From: Oscillatoriales cyanobacterium
Lineage (GTDB): Bacteria > Cyanobacteriota > Cyanobacteriia > Cyanobacteriales > Laspinemataceae
Length of the DNA stretch: 34,307 nucleotides
Direction of reading: 5' to 3'
NCBI GenBank assembly: GCA_011390955.1
Contig: JAABRM010000073.1
Span: 1 to 34,307 of the forward strand
The notes beneath the pieces are model-generated. The model was given only the letters and a program-made list of their open reading frames with translations. It had not been told where the DNA came from and ran no database searches. The position numbers and the translations under genes are program-made. Within the stretch, counting starts at the first letter, position 1. The number at the start of each line of letters is the position of its first letter. Shown piece after piece: positions 16,941 through 25,467 of this stretch.

Positions 16941-16970
16941 TTGTCGGAGGTATATTTACGCTCCTATAAT
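16941..16970 (+). promoter_or_regulatory. Promoter candidate for cheR-TPR and downstream che genes
   Basis: TTGTCG (four of six consensus bases) and TATAAT (all six) are separated by 18 bases. A transcript from here would have a leader of about 100 bases to the ATG at 17081, giving the remaining che genes a start separate from the PatA-like gene. Confidence 0.5.
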
Positions 16971-17080
16971 ATCCACCTCTAGATTTTTAAATTCATGGCT
17001 CGATCAAAAAATTTTTTGATGAGTTGATAGAAAAAACCAACCTAGATTTTACCTTTATCGATCGCCAAAAAACTATTCTA

Positions 17081-18856
17081 ATGAATCAAGTTTTAATCGA
17101 GCAGTTTGTCAAACTCATTGCCCAGAATACGGGTTTATTCATTCGTCCCCAAGACTGGATCCCTTTACAAAAAAAGCTTTTAGTGCGTCTCAGCGCCTTG
17201 AGGTTATCTTCCTTAGAAGAGTATTATCAGCTTTTAGCCACAAGTATCTACCAAAAAGAATTACAACTGACAACTCATTTTAATTCGGGGATAGACAATG
17301 GTCTAGCCCCCGAAATGAACGGTCAAAATGAATGGAAACAACTACTGCAACTATTAACCACTGGAGAAAGTTATTTTTTTCGAGACTCCGGTCAATTTTT
17401 CCTGTTAAAAAATATAGTTTTGCCAGAATTGATTGCCTATCAAAGACAAGTCTGGCAGCAACAGGGCAAAGACCGACCGACTTTGCGGATCTGGAGTGCT
17501 GGCTGCTCAACGGGTGAAGAAGCTTATTCTTTGGCGATTTTACTAACTGAACTGATTCCAGATTGGCAATATTGGCATCTACATATTTTAGGCACAGATA
17601 TTAATATCGAGTCAATTAAAAAAGCGCGGCAAGGAGTTTATGGAAATTGGTCATTCCGCACCGTGGATGAACAGAAAAAAACCGCATATTTTACCCCAGA
17701 AAAAAATAATTGGCAAATTCAAGACTGGATTAAGCAATTAGTCAAATTTGAGTATGGGAATTTAGTCAAGGATAATTTTCCTGATTTTAAATCAGATATC
17801 GCTATGATGGATTTGATTGTCTGTCGTAACGTTTTTGTCTATTTTGAAGCAGAGGCGATCGCGCAGGTTTTAAGAAAATTTAATCAAACCCTCAGACCGG
17901 GGGGCTATTTGTTCACGGCTCATGCCGAACTTTATGGTCAGCAACTTGATGATTTCTCGGCTCAAGTTTTCCCCCAATCAGTCATTTACCAACGGCCATT
18001 AATCCCTAAATTAGAAGAAAGAAAAATCGAACAAAATTGGGGGGGAGAATCACTACACAAAAGCCCGATCGCTGGCGAAATGAACGATGGGCGATTCCGC
18101 GAAAGCGGATCGCTATGCGAATCGGCTAATTTTGCTAACTCGTTCTCTTCATCTTACTCACATCCCGCTCATCACCCAAAATCTCACAAATGTCGCAGTA
18201 AAAATCATTTAATCAATCCCAAGAACGATGGACATTTCCCGGAAATTTCGGCTGGCAATGCTCCAGAGTCCGTTTCATTGAGTAGCGTACCGCCTATTTC
18301 TGAACCCTGGCGATCGCCTAGTATAGAATCTGATGTCAGTTTAGCGACCCCAGATGTATCCTGGGAGAAGAAACTCGCCGAACTAAAGTTACTCTTTCAA
18401 ACCCACCAATATCCTGAAGCAATCAAAAGCGCCAAGAAATGTATTTCTTTAGACCCGAAAAATTCTGAAGTCTATTATCTGCTGGCGAAAAGTTTTGCCA
18501 ACTTAGGGAATTATGTAGAAGCGGAAAAGTATTGTGAACAAGCGATTCACTTAAACTATAACTGGATTTTACCCTATTATCTGATGGCAGGTATTGCCGA
18601 AGAAAAAGGGGATGTGGAAATGGCCAAATCAATTTTAAAAAAAGTCATCTATTTATTTCCATCTTCCATAGACGCATATTTACAGATTGCCGAAATTTAT
18701 GAAAAAGAGGGCGATCTCGTTCGGGCTAAAAAAATGCGAATTAATGTGATTTTCTTGTTGGAAAAAATGCCGATGAATACCTGGCTTGACCGCGAAGATG
18801 AAAAGATTAAAGCGGAAGATTTATTAAGCTACATGAAAAAACTATTAGCAGATTAA
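17081..18856 (+). CDS. cheR: CheR methyltransferase with C-terminal TPR domain
   Basis: 591 residues from the ATG at 17081; an in-frame TTG at 17024 is less likely. Residues 1-310 are a CheR SAM-dependent MCP glutamate methyltransferase: the SAM motif RIWSAGCSTGEEAYS is near 136-150, GTDINIESIKKARQGVY follows, and the domain ends with DLIVCRNVFVYF and LRPGGYLFTAHAE. Residues about 320-425 are a polar Ser/His/Asn-rich linker containing an in-frame palindromic repeat (18090-18126). Residues 425-580 hold TPR units (AKKCISLDPKNSEVYYLLAK). TPR-tailed CheR proteins are known in other bacteria, where the tail makes protein contacts. A second, plain CheR is encoded at 32069. Confidence 0.93.
   Translation: MNQVLIEQFVKLIAQNTGLFIRPQDWIPLQKKLLVRLSALRLSSLEEYYQLLATSIYQKELQLTTHFNSGIDNGLAPEMNGQNEWKQLLQLLTTGESYFFRDSGQFFLLKNIVLPELIAYQRQVWQQQGKDRPTLRIWSAGCSTGEEAYSLAILLTELIPDWQYWHLHILGTDINIESIKKARQGVYGNWSFRTVDEQKKTAYFTPEKNNWQIQDWIKQLVKFEYGNLVKDNFPDFKSDIAMMDLIVCRNVFVYFEAEAIAQVLRKFNQTLRPGGYLFTAHAELYGQQLDDFSAQVFPQSVIYQRPLIPKLEERKIEQNWGGESLHKSPIAGEMNDGRFRESGSLCESANFANSFSSSYSHPAHHPKSHKCRSKNHLINPKNDGHFPEISAGNAPESVSLSSVPPISEPWRSPSIESDVSLATPDVSWEKKLAELKLLFQTHQYPEAIKSAKKCISLDPKNSEVYYLLAKSFANLGNYVEAEKYCEQAIHLNYNWILPYYLMAGIAEEKGDVEMAKSILKKVIYLFPSSIDAYLQIAEIYEKEGDLVRAKKMRINVIFLLEKMPMNTWLDREDEKIKAEDLLSYMKKLLAD
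18090..18126. repeat. Palindromic repeat inside the CheR linker
   Basis: A 37-base stretch begins GGCGATTCCGCGAAAGCGG and ends GCTATGCGAATCGGC. TCCGC and GCGGA flank GAAA as a hairpin, and the outer GCCGATTCGC-like ends are also complementary. It is read in frame within the low-complexity linker. The form matches small palindromic repeats widespread in filamentous cyanobacteria. Confidence 0.6.
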
Positions 18857-19069
18857 GTTTTTTCGGCAGTGAATCGGGTATTTTGATCCTGATAATGAAT
18901 TGTTAAAAAAATCTAAATAAAAATCCGGAGGGGTGAGAATTCAGGCGAACCGAGGGGGAAAAGTTTGCCTGAAAAATTTGCTGCGAATTGATTTCAAATC
19001 ACCCTAATAATGATATATTAAAAAAAAGCTTTTAAAAGCCGGTGTAATCAATGACTAAGAATTGTTACA

Positions 19070-20263
19070 ATGGAACATAAATCTTATTTAATCTTTAAAC
19101 TTAATCAATATCGCTATGGTTTGGAAACATCTGTGGTGCAAGAAATTTTCTTCTTGCCAGAGTTGACCCCTGTTCAAGAGGCTCCACCTGATATTGTCGG
19201 GGTCTTGAATTTGCGGGGAAATATTTTGCCAGTGATGGATTTGTCCTTGCGGTTTGGTCATCGATCCATTCAATACCAGATTACGGACAGCACGATCGCG
19301 ATCGAGTGGCAGGGTTTCATTGTGGGCATCATTGTCAACACCGTGGAAGAAGTGAAAGAAATTGAAACCGCCATGATCCAGGCGCAAATTTCTTACGGAC
19401 GCAAAATCACCACGGCAGGACACCATTTTGTGGCGGGGTTTGCCAAACTCAATACGGATATTGTCACCTTGCTCGATCCCCAACATCTGATCGAGTATTC
19501 TGAAGTGGTGAATCCCCTGATTCCATTTAAAGACAAACATAACCGTTCTCTGAGTCGCCGTCAGGCTCACGATCCAGAACTCGCGGATCGAGTTAACCCA
19601 GAAGCAGAGACGACAGCTTTGCCCGGAGAGACGGAGCCAAAGGACACGAAATTAGGGGCGCAAGCATTGCGCCCGAATCCCTTAACCGATCGCGGCGATC
19701 TGGTTGATGGTGATGCACAGGAGTATTTTTGTCCCCAAGCCACTCCGGAAGAACGCGCCATTTTTCGGGAGCGGGCAGCTAATTTAATCCTAGCCAGCGA
19801 TCGCCAAGATATTACTGGTTTAATGTCATTAGCCGTGGTGATGTTAAATGGCGAATACTTTGGCTTGGATCTCAGCTTAGTCCGGGAGTTTACGGATATC
19901 AAGCAAATCACCCCAATTCCTTGCTGTGGAGATTTTATTCTGGGCAACATGAACCTGCGGGGTGAAATTGTCACCTTGGTAGATATTCGCCAGTTGTTAA
20001 ACCTCTCCGGGGACGGAGTAAATGATGTAGCCAAAGCGATGGTGGTGCATCTGAAAGACATTGTAGCAGGAATTACCATTGATGAAGTCTGTGATGTGAT
20101 TTACCTCCAGCCATCTGAGATTAAGCCCGCACCGACTTCTGGACATTCCGGCAATAATGAATATCTCCGGGGAACCGCTCTTTATCGAGACAAAATCCTG
20201 GGTTTGATTGATTTTCATAAAATAATTACAGAGCAAGAGTTGGTGGTGAATCAAGAAGGCTAA
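19070..20263 (+). CDS. cheW: CheW-like coupling protein with two CheW domains
   Basis: 397 residues. The first CheW domain covers about 1-140 (YLIFKLNQYRYGLETSVVQEI, GVLNLRGNILPVMDL). The second covers about 250-390 (NGEYFGLDLSLVREFTDI, GNMNLRGEIVTLVDI). There is no receiver domain, so this is not CheV. CheW domains bridge receptors to CheA; a tandem form could bind two partners at once or alter the receptor-kinase lattice. The acidic linker (about 165-245) carries an in-frame 19-base palindrome at 19656-19674. The locus also has a normal single-domain CheW at 25468. No clear Shine-Dalgarno sequence precedes the ATG. Confidence 0.9.
   Translation: MEHKSYLIFKLNQYRYGLETSVVQEIFFLPELTPVQEAPPDIVGVLNLRGNILPVMDLSLRFGHRSIQYQITDSTIAIEWQGFIVGIIVNTVEEVKEIETAMIQAQISYGRKITTAGHHFVAGFAKLNTDIVTLLDPQHLIEYSEVVNPLIPFKDKHNRSLSRRQAHDPELADRVNPEAETTALPGETEPKDTKLGAQALRPNPLTDRGDLVDGDAQEYFCPQATPEERAIFRERAANLILASDRQDITGLMSLAVVMLNGEYFGLDLSLVREFTDIKQITPIPCCGDFILGNMNLRGEIVTLVDIRQLLNLSGDGVNDVAKAMVVHLKDIVAGITIDEVCDVIYLQPSEIKPAPTSGHSGNNEYLRGTALYRDKILGLIDFHKIITEQELVVNQEG
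19656..19674. repeat. Palindrome inside the double-CheW linker
   Basis: GGGCGCAA and TTGCGCCC flank GCA. It is in frame and encodes part of the linker (GAQALRPN). Similar GCTTGCG words form an 18-bp tandem repeat in the CheA linker at 23224-23277. Confidence 0.65.
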
Positions 20264-20396
20264 CCAAACCCCGAAGTAATGTCCGAGTGATGTCCGAGTG
20301 ATGTCCCTGAGAAATTTGTTAATTCGCTATATTTTCAGCATATTTTTAGCCCCAGAAAAGGGCGGCTCTGTAGCAACCGCCAAGAAGGATCGCAAA

Positions 20397-21794
20397 ATGT
20401 TTAAAAAGTTGAAGACAAGGATCTTCTTAGGATATTCGGCTGTGCTGCTATTGTTCTTATTCATGGCAGGGCTGATGTTTTTTAACTTGGTACAAGTACA
20501 CAAGTCGGTAGAAACTCTGATTACTCAGCGACAAATTTTACCCCCGGTAGAACGGATCGTTTTTGCCGTAGCCAAAATCGAGGGGTCTGTGGCCCAATTG
20601 ATGTTAAACAAAGACCCGATCGCCCTGACTCAGTTGCAGGACTCCTTGAAAATTTACCAAGATTCCGGCGACACCTTGACTCGTTTGCTGCAAAACCCTG
20701 CGGAAAGAGAGCAGTTAAACATAATTTTACAATTGGGTGAAATTATTGAGCAAACAACGCAACAGTGGACACAAGAGACTGCCGCAGCCAATCCCAAAAT
20801 GCATAATAGTAGTAATTTGGCGGCTTTTATGACCTTTACTCAGTCCACCCAACTCACCGATGCCCTGGATCGCTTGATTTTTCAAGCGGATCAAATCCAA
20901 TCGGTGCAAGAGACGATGGCGAAAAAAGCGATCGCCCAGTTGCGGGAGATCATCGTTGGCGGTACTTTTATCTTTGGACTGGCGGCGATCGGACTCAGTA
21001 CATGGCTATCTTCTCGGATTTCTGGGAGAATTACCGACTCAATGAATATCATTGCGGCCTCTGCGAGTCAGATTGCCACTACCGTGGAACAACAAGAACG
21101 TACCACCGTTGGTCAATCCAATTCGGTGAATAAAACCACGGTGACGATTGAGCAATTAAATGTCTCTTCTCAACAAACCACCAAACAAGCAGAAATTGCC
21201 GCCACCAGAGTGCGAGAAGTCTTGGCTTTGGTGGAACAACACCCAGAAGCCCCGGTTGCTGAAGACCCCACCCTAAAACAAATTATGAATGGGATTTCTC
21301 AGCAAATTTTGCGCTTGAGCGAACAGAGCAATCAGATAGCCAATATTTCCGATTTGGTGGGTGACATTGCCAGTCAGACCAATATGCTATCCCTGAATGC
21401 CGCTGTGGAAGCAGCCAGAGCCGGAGAGCATGGGAAGGGTTTTGGGGTCGTCGCCAGTGAAATTCGCAAATTGGCGGAGCAAAGCAAGCAGTCTGCCAAA
21501 AAAATTCGCGAGATCATTGGGCAGATCCAACGGTCGATGGAGTCTTCCGTGACCGTCACCCAGCAAGGGACCCAGACGGTAAACAAAATTGTGTCAGCGA
21601 TTAATGAAGTAGCCCTGAGTAATCAGCAAATCTCTCTGAGCGCCCAACAGCAGCAAACTGCCCTGCAACAGATTGTTTTAGCGATGAACGAAATTAATCG
21701 TTTGGCGGCACAGATTGCGATCGGCATTTCCCAAGCCAAAAATACAACTAAAGAGTTAAACTTTGTAGTACAAGATTTTCAGGACATGGTATAA
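20397..21794 (+). CDS. Transmembrane methyl-accepting chemotaxis protein
   Basis: 465 residues from the ATG at 20397, chosen because AAGGAT lies six bases upstream and the protein then starts [10 protein letters not shown], typical of MCPs; an earlier GTG/ATG at 20298/20301 is in frame but unsupported. TM1 is at about 6-31 and TM2 at about 186-206. Between them is a helical periplasmic segment of about 150 residues resembling the four-helix-bundle sensor class. No clear HAMP is seen. The cytoplasmic coiled coil has the conserved tip [18 protein letters not shown] near 325-345, which contacts CheA and CheW. The ligand is unknown. Tandem ATGTCCGAGTG copies (about 20279-20300) lie upstream. Confidence 0.93.
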   Translation: MFKKLKTRIFLGYSAVLLLFLFMAGLMFFNLVQVHKSVETLITQRQILPPVERIVFAVAKIEGSVAQLMLNKDPIALTQLQDSLKIYQDSGDTLTRLLQNPAEREQLNIILQLGEIIEQTTQQWTQETAAANPKMHNSSNLAAFMTFTQSTQLTDALDRLIFQADQIQSVQETMAKKAIAQLREIIVGGTFIFGLAAIGLSTWLSSRISGRITDSMNIIAASASQIATTVEQQERTTVGQSNSVNKTTVTIEQLNVSSQQTTKQAEIAATRVREVLALVEQHPEAPVAEDPTLKQIMNGISQQILRLSEQSNQIANISDLVGDIASQTNMLSLNAAVEAARAGEHGKGFGVVASEIRKLAEQSKQSAKKIREIIGQIQRSMESSVTVTQQGTQTVNKIVSAINEVALSNQQISLSAQQQQTALQQIVLAMNEINRLAAQIAIGISQAKNTTKELNFVVQDFQDMV

Positions 21795-21837
21795 CCAAAC
21801 AAGCCCAGGGAACTCATTACAGTATTCAGGCCAAAAA

Positions 21838-21861
21838 AAGGAGTAAAATTTATCACTCCTT
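21838..21861 (+). terminator. Hairpin between MCP and cheY
   Basis: AAGGAGT (21838-21844) and ACTCCTT (21855-21861) pair around a ten-base loop. No T run follows directly, so it is a weak terminator, a processing site or an attenuating structure between the two genes. Confidence 0.35.
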
Positions 21862-21917
21862 CACAATTTAGGCCAATAAAGCTTTATTTTATTTGTACAA
21901 CCTTAGAGGTAAATTGT

Positions 21918-22295
21918 ATGAAAAAGATTTTGGTAATTGATGATTCTTCTACCATGCGACGGATGGTCAAAAAATCCCTAGAAAAAATCGAGAATGTTAA
22001 GTTTGATGAAGCCAGCAGTGGCCTGGAAGCAATTGAACGTTTAGTCTTTGGTCCGGTTGACTTAATGGTACTAGATTTAAATATGCCGGATATGCACGGC
22101 CTGGAAGTCCTTAAATTCGTCCGCAACCACGAAAGCTACCGAGGAATTCCGGTAATTGTTTTAACCACCCGCAACGACGACGCCAGTTGCGTAGCTGCCC
22201 TAGCCGCTGGAGCATCCAGATACATCACCAAACCATTTGAACCACAAGTTCTGTCGGCGCAAGCCAATGTTTTGTTGAATTATCAAGAGGGATAA
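21918..22295 (+). CDS. cheY: CheY-type single-domain response regulator
   Basis: 125 residues, a bare receiver. Asp8/Asp9 (VIDDSS), phosphoacceptor Asp53 (MVLDLNMP), Thr83 and Lys105 (ITKPFEP) are all present, so it should accept phosphate from CheA and signal by protein contact. AGAGGT about eight bases before the ATG is a good ribosome-binding site. Its stop codon lies one base before the cheA ATG and its last codons contain the AGAGGGA that can serve cheA, so the two are translationally coupled. In cyanobacterial che loci this position is often filled by a PilH- or PixH-type regulator. Confidence 0.95.
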   Translation: MKKILVIDDSSTMRRMVKKSLEKIENVKFDEASSGLEAIERLVFGPVDLMVLDLNMPDMHGLEVLKFVRNHESYRGIPVIVLTTRNDDASCVAALAAGASRYITKPFEPQVLSAQANVLLNYQEG

Positions 22296-22296
22296 A

Positions 22297-24684
22297 ATGT
22301 CTGACAACGAGGGACAATCTCCATTTTTTGATGAATTCTTGGATGATTACTTTGCGGAAAGTGACACCCACCTCACGAGCATTCGGAGTAATTTGCTTTC
22401 CCTAGAATCGTTACTGGATTGCATTATTAATCAACAATTAACTTCAGAAATCACACTAGAGGTCAAGTCCTTAGTCGATGAACTTTTGCGGAGTTTTCAC
22501 ACTCTCAAGGGTTTGTCCGGCATGGTCGGGATCAAGGAAGCTGAAGCATTAGCCCATACGATGGAGAGCTATCTTCGGGCTATCCGAGAAGAACAAACGA
22601 GCCTTTCTCGGTCAGCGATGGAGGCTTTCATCGTTGGGGTAAAAGTCCTGGAAGAGACGATCGCGGCTCGTCGCACCAAAACCGAGCCACCAGATATCAG
22701 CGCAGTTATGGCGCAAATTGCTGCCGAATTGCCCGGAGATGGCGGCGGAGCCCGCCTTCAGCAGGAGAGCATGGAGGCCCGCCGTCAGCCCGCCGAGCAA
22801 ATACTTGCGCCCCCCGTACAAGAGCAAGATGGCGGCACAAGCGCACAAGCGCACAAGAGCCCGATGACGGATCCCCCGCACAAGAACCCCCCCGCACAAG
22901 CGCACGAGAGTCCGGTGACTTTGAAACCAGACGAGTTAGAGCGCTTGAAGACGGCAATCAACAAAGGTTCACAGGCGTGGCACGTTGAGTTCACCCCCGA
23001 TCGCGATCGCGCCGAACGAGGAATTAATGTCAACTATGTTCGCAGTCGCCTGCAAGAAATTGGCGATTTAATTCATGCTGCCCCGCGACTGGCACCGGGG
23101 GGAAAAACTCTATTTGATTTTGTAGTCGCCACGACCGTCATCGAGGAGAATTTATTTCTGAATCCAGAACAGGATGGGATTAGCTATTGTCTGTTTGCCA
23201 TTCCTGGGGAAGAAGGCTCCCGTGCAACGCTTGCGCCCCCCGCAACGCTTGCGTCCCCCGCAATGCTTGCGCCGATGGCAGCCCCCCCGCTCTCTGTGCC
23301 AGAAACTCAGGAAGAGGACGCGGAGGCCAAAAAAAGTCTTGAACTCACCGCAGCCGAGACTGCCTCAGTCCAGCCATCGGAAACCCCCGCTGCCGCACGA
23401 GCGAACTTAAAATCCGCCCCTACGGTAATGCCGTCCAACGTAGTACGAGTGGACTTAGCCCGACTAGATGACTTAATGCGAATGCTGGGAGAGTTGGTGA
23501 TTAGCCGCGCTCGCTTAGAAGACCAACTAACTCGCCTGCAAAGTGTCGTCCCAACGAAGCATTTACGACCGATTCGCGAAACCAGCCAAACCCTAGAGCG
23601 ACAGTTGCGAGATTTACGCCAAGGGGTGATGCGAGTGCGCTTGGTGCCCATTGGCCAAATTTTTTCCCGGATGCAGTTTGTGGTGCGAGATGTGGCGAAC
23701 GCAACTCACAAGCGGGTGCATTTGGAACTGAAAGGAGAGGAAACAGAGATTGATAAGTATGTGGTAGAGCGGCTGATGGACCCCCTGTTACATATTGTCC
23801 GCAATGCCATTAGCCACGGGTTGGAGTCCGAATCGGACCGCGTAAAAGCCGGAAAACCAGCCCAGGGGCATTTAGCACTCCGGGCGGCCACCTCCGGGGA
23901 AATGGTGGTTCTGGAAATCGAGGACGATGGCCGTGGGGTGGACGTAAACCGGGTGACGGAACGCGCTCGCCAGATGGGGGTGCTGGATAGCGAGACTCAA
24001 ATTGACCTGATATCTCTGTTGGATATTCTCTGTCTCTCCGGCTTTTCCACCAAAGAGCAGGCGGATTTGACCAGCGGCAGGGGGGTGGGCTTGGCGGTGG
24101 TGAAAAATACGGTGCAAGAACTGGGCGGGATTTTGTCTTTGACTACCGCCCCAGGACGCGGGAGTAAGTTCACGATTGAATTGCCTTTGACTTTAGCGAT
24201 CGCCGATGCCTTGATTGTTTCCGTCGGCGGGCAAACTTTTGCCGTCCCCGAATCTTCCGTCCGAGAAGTAATTGAAGTGGAAGCCCAAAAGATTATTGCT
24301 TTAGAAAATTGGGAGAACAATCCGAGTCATCCTCGCGGAGCAGGGAATCAAGGACTCACGTCCGTCCAGCGTCGATTTACCGAACTGCTTTCTTTTCGGC
24401 AAGATGTTTTACCGCTCAGGCGCTTGACCCATCTGTTTGGCTTAAATCAAGTCGATCGAGACCGTTTCCACGCGGTGATTATTGGCAAAGATTTAAACAC
24501 CGTGGGCATCATTGTGGATCGGATTATTGGTCGCCGGGAAATCGTGGTTCAACCTCTGAGCGATCCTTTAATCCAGGTTCCCGGTTTAGCTGGAGCCACA
24601 GAATTGGGTGATGGACGGGTGGTATTAATTCTGGATGTGGCGGCGTTAATTAGATTAAGTAAAGATAGTGAAAAATGGGGATAA
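22297..24684 (+). CDS. cheA: CheA chemotaxis histidine kinase
   Basis: 795 residues. The Hpt (P1) domain has phospho-acceptor His68 in SFHTLKGLSGMVG. Residues about 210-300 (WHVEFTPDRDRAERGINVNYV) look like a small P2/CheY-binding-type domain, flanked by two Ala/Pro-rich linkers. P3 dimerisation begins near 378, the ATPase domain has the N box IVRNAISHG at 500-508 and G boxes EIEDDGRGVD and GRGVGLAVVKN, and a CheW (P5) domain covers about 630-790. No receiver is fused at the end, unlike many cyanobacterial CheA hybrids. It phosphorylates CheY, CheB and probably the PatA-like protein. Confidence 0.96.
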   Translation: MSDNEGQSPFFDEFLDDYFAESDTHLTSIRSNLLSLESLLDCIINQQLTSEITLEVKSLVDELLRSFHTLKGLSGMVGIKEAEALAHTMESYLRAIREEQTSLSRSAMEAFIVGVKVLEETIAARRTKTEPPDISAVMAQIAAELPGDGGGARLQQESMEARRQPAEQILAPPVQEQDGGTSAQAHKSPMTDPPHKNPPAQAHESPVTLKPDELERLKTAINKGSQAWHVEFTPDRDRAERGINVNYVRSRLQEIGDLIHAAPRLAPGGKTLFDFVVATTVIEENLFLNPEQDGISYCLFAIPGEEGSRATLAPPATLASPAMLAPMAAPPLSVPETQEEDAEAKKSLELTAAETASVQPSETPAAARANLKSAPTVMPSNVVRVDLARLDDLMRMLGELVISRARLEDQLTRLQSVVPTKHLRPIRETSQTLERQLRDLRQGVMRVRLVPIGQIFSRMQFVVRDVANATHKRVHLELKGEETEIDKYVVERLMDPLLHIVRNAISHGLESESDRVKAGKPAQGHLALRAATSGEMVVLEIEDDGRGVDVNRVTERARQMGVLDSETQIDLISLLDILCLSGFSTKEQADLTSGRGVGLAVVKNTVQELGGILSLTTAPGRGSKFTIELPLTLAIADALIVSVGGQTFAVPESSVREVIEVEAQKIIALENWENNPSHPRGAGNQGLTSVQRRFTELLSFRQDVLPLRRLTHLFGLNQVDRDRFHAVIIGKDLNTVGIIVDRIIGRREIVVQPLSDPLIQVPGLAGATELGDGRVVLILDVAALIRLSKDSEKWG
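23224..23277. repeat. 18-bp tandem repeat in the CheA linker
   Basis: GCAACGCTTGCG recurs at 23224, 23242 and (with one change) 23260, an exact 18-base period, giving the six-residue protein repeat ATLAPP, ATLASP, AMLAPM. A nine-base CACAAGCG repeat lies in the other linker near 22840. Confidence 0.8.
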
Positions 24685-24731
24685 TTATCAATGGTTATTT
24701 GTTGATTGTTGTTTGTTGTTTGTTGATTGTT

Positions 24732-24839
24732 CTTTGTTGTTTGTTGTTGGGTAGGGATTCTTTGATTGTTGATTGTTGAGGAACACAGAAAAAAGAACAA
24801 ACAACAGGCATAATCCCTACCCAACAACAAACAACAAAG
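24732..24839. repeat. 28-base perfect inverted repeat
   Basis: The 28 bases at 24732-24759 (starting CTTTGTTGTTTG and ending GGTAGGGATT) are the exact reverse complement of 24812-24839, with a 52-base loop. The hairpin begins about 50 bases after the cheA stop codon. Confidence 0.85.
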
Positions 24840-25080
24840 GAATCCCTAACCATCAACCATCAACAGGCATAATCCCTAACCACCAACAAACAACAATCAA
24901 CCAACAAGCAACAACAAGCAACAAACAACAAACAACAAACAACCAACAACAACCAACAACCAACAACCAACAATCAACCATCAACAAACAACCACCAACA
25001 AACAACAAGCAACAAACAACCAACAACCACCAACCACCAACCAAAGAATCCCTACCCAACAACCAACAACCAACAACCAA

Positions 25081-25440
25081 CAACCAACAACAATGCCATA
25101 AGAGTGGATTCCCGCATTCGCGGGAATGACATTCGACCAACAAACAACCACCAACAAACAACCACCAACAAACAACCACCAACAAACAACCACCAACCAC
25201 CAACCAACAACAATGCCATAAGAGTGGATTCCCGCATTCGCGGGAATGACATTCGACCAACAAACAACCACCAACAAACAACCACCAACAAACAACCACC
25301 AACAAACAACCACCAACCACCAACCAACAACAATGCCATAAGAGTGGATTCCCGCATTCGCGGGAATGACATTCGACCAACAAACAACCACCAACAAACA
25401 ACCACCAACAAACAACCACCAACAAACAACCACCAACCAC
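25081..25440. repeat. Three perfect 120-bp tandem repeats
   Basis: 25081-25200, 25201-25320 and 25321-25440 are identical; a fourth copy begins at 25441 and breaks after 13 bases. Each unit has a unique part with an ATTCCCGC/GCGGGAAT palindrome (first at 25108-25127, loop ATTC) and a part made of the 14-mer CAAACAACCACCAA repeated four times. Perfect identity implies recent amplification or continuing homogenisation. Confidence 0.95.
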
Positions 25441-25467
25441 CAACCAACAACAAATAACAAATAAATT

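Larger units (their letters stand above)
16652..17080. other. Spacer between the response regulator and cheR-TPR
   Basis: No gene is seen. It contains a G-rich stretch near 16783, several HIP1-like words, a 16-base palindrome (16908-16923) and a promoter candidate (16941-16970). Confidence 0.5.
24685..25467. repeat. Period-7 low-complexity tract between cheA and cheW
   Basis: 783 bases are made almost wholly of CAACAAA, CAACCAA and related words on the plus strand (after a short TTGTTG-rich part). Period 7 or 14 holds across long stretches. The word GGGTAGGGATTC or its complement recurs (about 24750, 24812, 25047). Frames stay open on both strands only because the words lack stops; predicted products are runs of Thr/Asn/Gln or Val/Cys/Leu and are not believable proteins. 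The locus must be transcribed through this, or restarted after it. Confidence 0.85.

Noticed and set aside
19088-20254. Antisense frames over the double-CheW gene
   Set aside because: They are shadows of a strong CheW reading frame with clear domain matches; no family resemblance in the antisense products.
22612-23033. Leftward frames opposite the CheA linkers
   Set aside because: They follow from Ala/Pro-rich and repeat-derived codons of cheA on the other strand; no start signals or domains.
25081-25440. CRISPR array
   Set aside because: The 120-bp units are identical throughout, without unique spacers, and no cas gene is present.
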